Source: an uncultured Eubacteriales bacterium
Lineage (GTDB): Bacteria > Bacillota_A > Clostridia > Christensenellales > Aristaeellaceae
Direction of reading: 5' to 3'
Assembly: GCA_900321945.1 (NCBI GenBank)
Contig: ONXY01000036.1
Coordinates: forward strand, 1-9,946
DNA: 9,946 nucleotides
Of the stretch, positions 7,679-9,946 are shown piece after piece (within the stretch, counting starts at the first letter, position 1; the number at the start of each line of letters is the position of its first letter). Under the pieces are notes generated by a model. It searched no databases, was not told the origin of the DNA, and saw only the letters and a program-made list of their open reading frames with translations. Made by a program: the position numbers and the translations under genes.

Positions 7679-8941
7679 TTACTTCATGCCGATGATCAGG
7701 TCGATCCAGTCGCCCATCACGTCCGCCACGGACGCGCAGTAGGCCGGATCCTCAACGATCAGCTTGCCGGTGTTCAGCCACCAGTCGTAGCCGCGGTCGT
7801 TCTTGGCCGGGAACTGGTCGCCGCCGTCGTTGCTGTGGTCCTGCATGCAGGCCGGCACGGGAGCGTATCCGCCCATGTCCTTGCCCCAGGCCTGGAAGCC
7901 TTCCTGGGTGGTGGTGATGTAGGCGATGAACGCGCAGGCGGTCCAGGGATACTGGGAGGCCTTCGGGATCATCATGTAGTGCTTGTAGGCGTATCCGCCG
8001 AAGCCTTCATAGCCGTCCTGATAGGCCGCGATGGTCACGTTGTTGACGGAAACGGAGTCGCTCTCCTCCACGCTGCGCAGCTTGGAGTACACCAGCAGGC
8101 CGCACTGTCCGGCCGCGCTCTTGTCCACCAGGGTGTTGCAGATGGGGCCGTCGTCCGTCTCTTCATGATACTGTTCGCACCACAGCTTGATCCAGGCCAG
8201 GGCGTACTTGGCGTTCTCGCCCTGCAGGCCCAGGTCGGCGGCTTCCGCTTCCATCTCCTCGATGGTCGGCGCGAAGATCGCCTGCTTGTCCGCGTCCAGC
8301 TTGTCGTAGGCTTCCTTCACCACGGTGGCGTAGTCGTCGCGGGTCAGCATGTACAGGAAGTTCTTGCCGACGGGCTCGGAGTTCACGCCCATGAACAGGG
8401 GATGCACGTCGGGCGCCACGAAGTCCCAGCAGTTCATGTAGGTCGCGTCGCCCAGGTTGTTGAACTCGAACACCTTGTTCAGCGTCTGCAGCGCCAGGGG
8501 ATTCTCATTGTTCTCCTTGGCCACGCCTTCCGCGTTCGTCCAGTCCAGCGGAACGAAGTTCAGCAGCTCGCCGGTGTCCAGCATCTTGCTCTGGATCTGG
8601 TTGCCGTCCTGGATCAGCGTCACGAAGTACTCGCTGGATCCGGTCAGCGCCTCGAAGATGGAGTTGTTCTTCGGCTGGGTCCATTCGATGTTCGTGTCGA
8701 AGGAGGGATCCATGCCCTTCAGCAGCTCGATGAAGGTTTCCTTGGCGGTCTTGCCGCGGCTGGAGTTGCCGATGCCCAGCAGGTTCTTGCCGTTCGCTTC
8801 CTCGATCGCCTTCTTGTACAGCTCCTCGTTGGTCATGGTCTGGGCCTGGGCGATCACTTCCTCGACGGTCTCGGCCGCCGCGAAGGAGCACATGGTCAGG
8901 CACAGCGCCAGCGCCAGCAGGATGGAAACAAATTTCTTCAT
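7679..8941 (-). CDS. SBP2: secreted ABC solute-binding protein, substrate unknown
   Basis: This 420-residue protein is the likely ligand receptor for the second importer. Residues 1-23 are a Sec signal (MKKFVSILLALALCLTMCSF, then AAA) with a cut expected before Glu24. Cysteines 14 and 18 lie in the signal, but LTMC is a poor lipobox because Met precedes the Cys, so a soluble or wall-associated protein is more likely than a lipoprotein. The mature chain has an early IEWTQPKNNSIFEALTGSSEY stretch (85-105) and a late aromatic segment PWTACAFIAYITTTQEGFQAW (332-352), typical of solute-binding proteins around the hinge and C-lobe. It has seven mature cysteines, including C171, C255, C268 and C280, a high count for an exported protein. 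It is only remotely like SBP1 in size and sequence. The upstream in-frame extension to 9028 was rejected because it contains the promoter; ATG 8939-8941 has AAGAGG 7 nt upstream. Confidence 0.87.
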   Translation of the reverse strand: MKKFVSILLALALCLTMCSFAAAETVEEVIAQAQTMTNEELYKKAIEEANGKNLLGIGNSSRGKTAKETFIELLKGMDPSFDTNIEWTQPKNNSIFEALTGSSEYFVTLIQDGNQIQSKMLDTGELLNFVPLDWTNAEGVAKENNENPLALQTLNKVFEFNNLGDATYMNCWDFVAPDVHPLFMGVNSEPVGKNFLYMLTRDDYATVVKEAYDKLDADKQAIFAPTIEEMEAEAADLGLQGENAKYALAWIKLWCEQYHEETDDGPICNTLVDKSAAGQCGLLVYSKLRSVEESDSVSVNNVTIAAYQDGYEGFGGYAYKHYMMIPKASQYPWTACAFIAYITTTQEGFQAWGKDMGGYAPVPACMQDHSNDGGDQFPAKNDRGYDWWLNTGKLIVEDPAYCASVADVMGDWIDLIIGMK

Positions 8942-8964
8942 ACAAAAACCTCTTTTCTTTTTTC

Positions 8965-8976
8965 CGGCTTTCGCCG
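8965..8976 (-). promoter_or_regulatory. GAAA-tetraloop hairpin in the SBP2 5' leader
   Basis: The minus-strand RNA has CGGC-GAAA-GCCG, a stable GNRA-capped stem only about 5 nt from the predicted transcription start near 8981. The related hairpin at 4181-4191 lies in the same place of the SBP1 leader. Likely roles are 5'-end protection or keeping the ribosome site open; these are inferred. Confidence 0.55.
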
Positions 8977-8987
8977 TTGATGGGAAT

Positions 8988-9015
8988 ATTATAGTCATTT
9001 TTTCGAAAAAATCAA
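8988..9015 (-). promoter_or_regulatory. Sigma-70/A promoter of the SBP2 importer operon
   Basis: On the minus strand the -35 is TTGATT (9010-9015) and the -10 is TATAAT (8988-8993), separated by 16 nt. Both hexamers and the spacing match the SBP1 promoter exactly. The leader to the SBP2 ATG is about 40 nt. It diverges from the vapB promoter about 70 bp away. Confidence 0.86.
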
Positions 9016-9031
9016 CCGGAAAACACAAAAA
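9004..9031 (-). repeat. 28-bp promoter-cassette repeat, copy 2
   Basis: Identical over 28 bp to 4220-4247 and placed the same way relative to SBP2, covering the -35 and the upstream flank. The octamer CCGGAAAA (plus strand) inside it (9016-9023) recurs at 9035-9042 and 9064-9071 in this intergenic region, and at 4232-4239 in copy 1. Confidence 0.9.
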
Positions 9032-9085
9032 TAACCGGAAAAATACGTTTTATCCCGTCCCGGCCGGAAAACTGTCCGGGAGTTC

Positions 9086-9114
9086 TTGACAGAATATATA
9101 CAACAGTATATATT
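9086..9114 (+). promoter_or_regulatory. Promoter of the vapBC operon
   Basis: A perfect -35 TTGACA (9086-9091), a 17-nt spacer and TATATT (9109-9114) form a near-consensus sigma-70/A promoter. Transcription would begin near 9120, giving a leader of under 20 nt before the vapB ATG. So strong a promoter fits an operon held down by autorepression. Confidence 0.86.
9093..9114. promoter_or_regulatory. Probable VapB(C) operator: perfect inverted repeat over the -10
   Basis: Half-sites AATATATAC (9093-9101) and GTATATATT (9106-9114) are exact reverse complements around a 4-bp AACA centre. The right arm contains the -10, so a bound dimer would block RNA polymerase. VapB-type antitoxins with AbrB-like N-termini typically bind such repeats, and the toxin modulates repression. 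The repeat is seen directly; the binding protein is inferred. Confidence 0.75.
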
Positions 9115-9137
9115 TGTGCAGGGAGGGGATCGATTTG

Positions 9138-9365
9138 ATGACCGCGAAAGTTTTCACCAACGGGGGAAGCCAGGCTGTCCGGCTTCCGAAGGAGTACCGT
9201 TTCGACTGCGGCGAAGTGTATGCGAACCGGATCGGAAACATCGTCATGCTGATTCCGAAAGACGACCCGTGGGCTTCTTTCGAAGCCGGAATGCAGATGT
9301 TCAGCGGCGACGTGTTTTCGGAAGGCCGCCCGGTTTTTGCCGAAACGGAAAGGGATTGGTCATGA
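9138..9365 (+). CDS. vapB: VapB-type antitoxin (AbrB/SpoVT-fold DNA-binding)
   Basis: This 75-residue protein should neutralise the VapC toxin encoded next to it and repress its own promoter. The N-terminus MTAKVFTNGGSQAVRLPKEY is the hallmark of the VapB/VagC swapped-hairpin fold; SQAVRLPKE at 11-19 is the signature of the branch paired with tRNA-fMet-cleaving VapC toxins. Residues about 42-75 (with W45, F48, F55, F60 and W74) probably form the flexible toxin-wrapping tail. A TTG-started extension from 9114 is possible on paper but would begin at the -10 itself, so ATG 9138 is chosen, with GGGAGGGG 9 nt upstream. The stop overlaps the vapC start by 4 bp (ATGA), the usual coupling for such pairs. 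Confidence 0.92.
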   Translation: MTAKVFTNGGSQAVRLPKEYRFDCGEVYANRIGNIVMLIPKDDPWASFEAGMQMFSGDVFSEGRPVFAETERDWS

Positions 9366-9763
9366 AATACATGCTGGACACAAACGTCTGCATCCACATG
9401 ATAAAAAACAAACCCGTCTCCGTCGTGCAGAAGTTCCGGCAGCACAGGGCCGAAGACGTCTGCGTCTCGTCCATCACCTATGCGGAGCTCTGTTACGGGG
9501 TCAGCAAAAGCCGTTTCAGTGAAAGAAACCTCCTGGCGCTCTCCGTGTTCCTGTCCGGAATCCGGATCGTCCCGTTCGATTCGCTGGCAGCCGTTCAGTT
9601 CGGAAAGATCCGGGCCGGCCTCGAATCATCGGGCCGGCCCGTCGGCGTCATGGATCTGCTCATCGCGGCGCACGCGCTGTCGCTGGGGCTGACCGTTGTC
9701 ACAAACAACACCCGGGAGTTTGAACGGATTCCGGGTCTCGCCGTGGAGGACTGGGTATCATAG
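9362..9763 (+). CDS. vapC: VapC-type PIN-domain toxin, probable tRNA(fMet)-specific endoribonuclease
   Basis: This 133-residue PIN-domain nuclease likely stops translation by metal-dependent RNA cleavage when its antitoxin is lost. Acidic catalytic residues are visible: Asp6 in MLDTN, Glu42 in TYAELCYG, and Asp98 in GRPVGVMDLLIA. The fourth position falls in VTNNTREFERIPGL at 112-125, the tail characteristic of enteric tRNA(fMet)-specific VapC. The length is standard. The ATG overlaps the vapB stop as ATGA, so it is translationally coupled and repressed with vapB. An upstream in-frame extension was rejected because it runs through the promoter and vapB. The residues appear intact, so it is probably active. 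The cleavage target is assigned from family resemblance. Confidence 0.92.
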   Translation: MKYMLDTNVCIHMIKNKPVSVVQKFRQHRAEDVCVSSITYAELCYGVSKSRFSERNLLALSVFLSGIRIVPFDSLAAVQFGKIRAGLESSGRPVGVMDLLIAAHALSLGLTVVTNNTREFERIPGLAVEDWVS

Positions 9764-9795
9764 TCCGCGGCCGGATATACTGAAAAGGAACGCGA

Positions 9796-9826
9796 AAAAA
9801 GACGCCGGACGTACCGGCGCCTTTTT
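9796..9826. terminator. Bidirectional terminator after vapBC
   Basis: A CGCCGG/CCGGCG stem (9803-9808 with 9814-9819, 5-nt loop) has one mismatch below it, then a G-C pair and five A-T pairs (9796-9800 with 9822-9826). Both strands therefore carry a U5 tract. It separates vapC from the convergent gene ending at 9840. Confidence 0.88.
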
Positions 9827-9839
9827 GTGTGCGGAAGGA

Positions 9840-9946
9840 TTATTTCTCGTCCTCGAGGGCGCTGGTCTGCCGGACCAGAACCTTCTTTTCGTAGCAGATG
9901 AAGGCGTTCTCGACCACCGCGTGATCGGGCTTCGGCGTGATCAGGG
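9840..9946 (-). CDS. 3' end of an unrecognised protein (5' truncated by the window)
   Basis: A minus-strand frame enters from the right edge (first full codon ends at 9944) and encodes 34 residues before TAA at 9840-9842. The C-terminus reads PDHAVVENAFICYEKKVLVR, then QTSALEDEK, a charged tail. The adjacent bidirectional terminator and GC-rich codons support it being real. There is too little sequence to name a family. Confidence 0.55.
   Translation of the reverse strand, partial: LITPKPDHAVVENAFICYEKKVLVRQTSALEDEK

Noticed and set aside
8942..9028. N-terminal extension of SBP2
   Set aside because: Same reason: it translates the -35/-10 cassette, and a good signal peptide starts at 8941.
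9093..9114. AT-rich dyad read as a terminator or origin repeat
   Set aside because: It coincides exactly with the vapB -10 and spacer and has no U-run context; operator is the simpler reading.
9050..9445. Minus-strand frame of 131 codons opposite vapB
   Set aside because: It is antisense to a recognised vapBC pair, and no protein family is recognisable.

Overview
The window is GC-rich DNA (roughly 60% GC in genes) with short AT-rich promoter islands, close matches to sigma-70/sigma-A promoters and purine-rich Shine-Dalgarno sites. Compact operons, two-domain fused permeases, and solute-binding proteins with plain Sec signals (a xAxA|E cut, no lipobox cysteine) suggest a GC-rich anaerobic Clostridia/Christensenellales-like gut or rumen bacterium. 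That assignment is inference; there is no rRNA or other taxonomic marker here.

Layout: (1) 1-175, the 3' end of an unrecognised plus-strand gene, closed by a perfect bidirectional terminator shared with the convergent operon. (2) 264-4154, minus strand, a complete ABC importer operon in the order binding protein (SBP1), ATPase, fused permease. (3) 4353-8941, minus strand, a second complete importer operon in the order SBP2, fused permease, ATPase. (4) 9086-9763, plus strand, a vapBC toxin-antitoxin operon diverging from SBP2, with a near-consensus promoter overlapped by a perfect inverted repeat. (5) A bidirectional terminator, then the 3' end of another unrecognised minus-strand gene.

Both importers belong to the ferric/thiamine/polyamine/phosphonate-type superfamily, in which one polypeptide carries two permease domains with two EAA loops. 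Each operon would supply a secreted binding protein, a membrane channel and a cytoplasmic ATPase. SBP1 lacks the tyrosine pair used by classical ferric-binding proteins, so an iron substrate is doubtful; an organophosphate-type ligand is a reasonable alternative. The substrate of SBP2 is unknown.

The most notable signal is regulatory. The two binding-protein genes are clearly different, but each is preceded by the same promoter/leader cassette: an identical 28-bp block containing the -35, an identical TATAAT at the same 16-nt spacing, a near-identical start region and a small 5'-leader hairpin. Gene order differs between the operons, so simple whole-operon tandem duplication does not explain this; joint control is plausible. 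Each SBP gene is also followed by a strong hairpin before the next gene, which would favour excess binding protein. I did not find a clearly undescribed system, CRISPR array, tRNA, rRNA or insertion sequence. No stretch over 300 bases lacks a gene.
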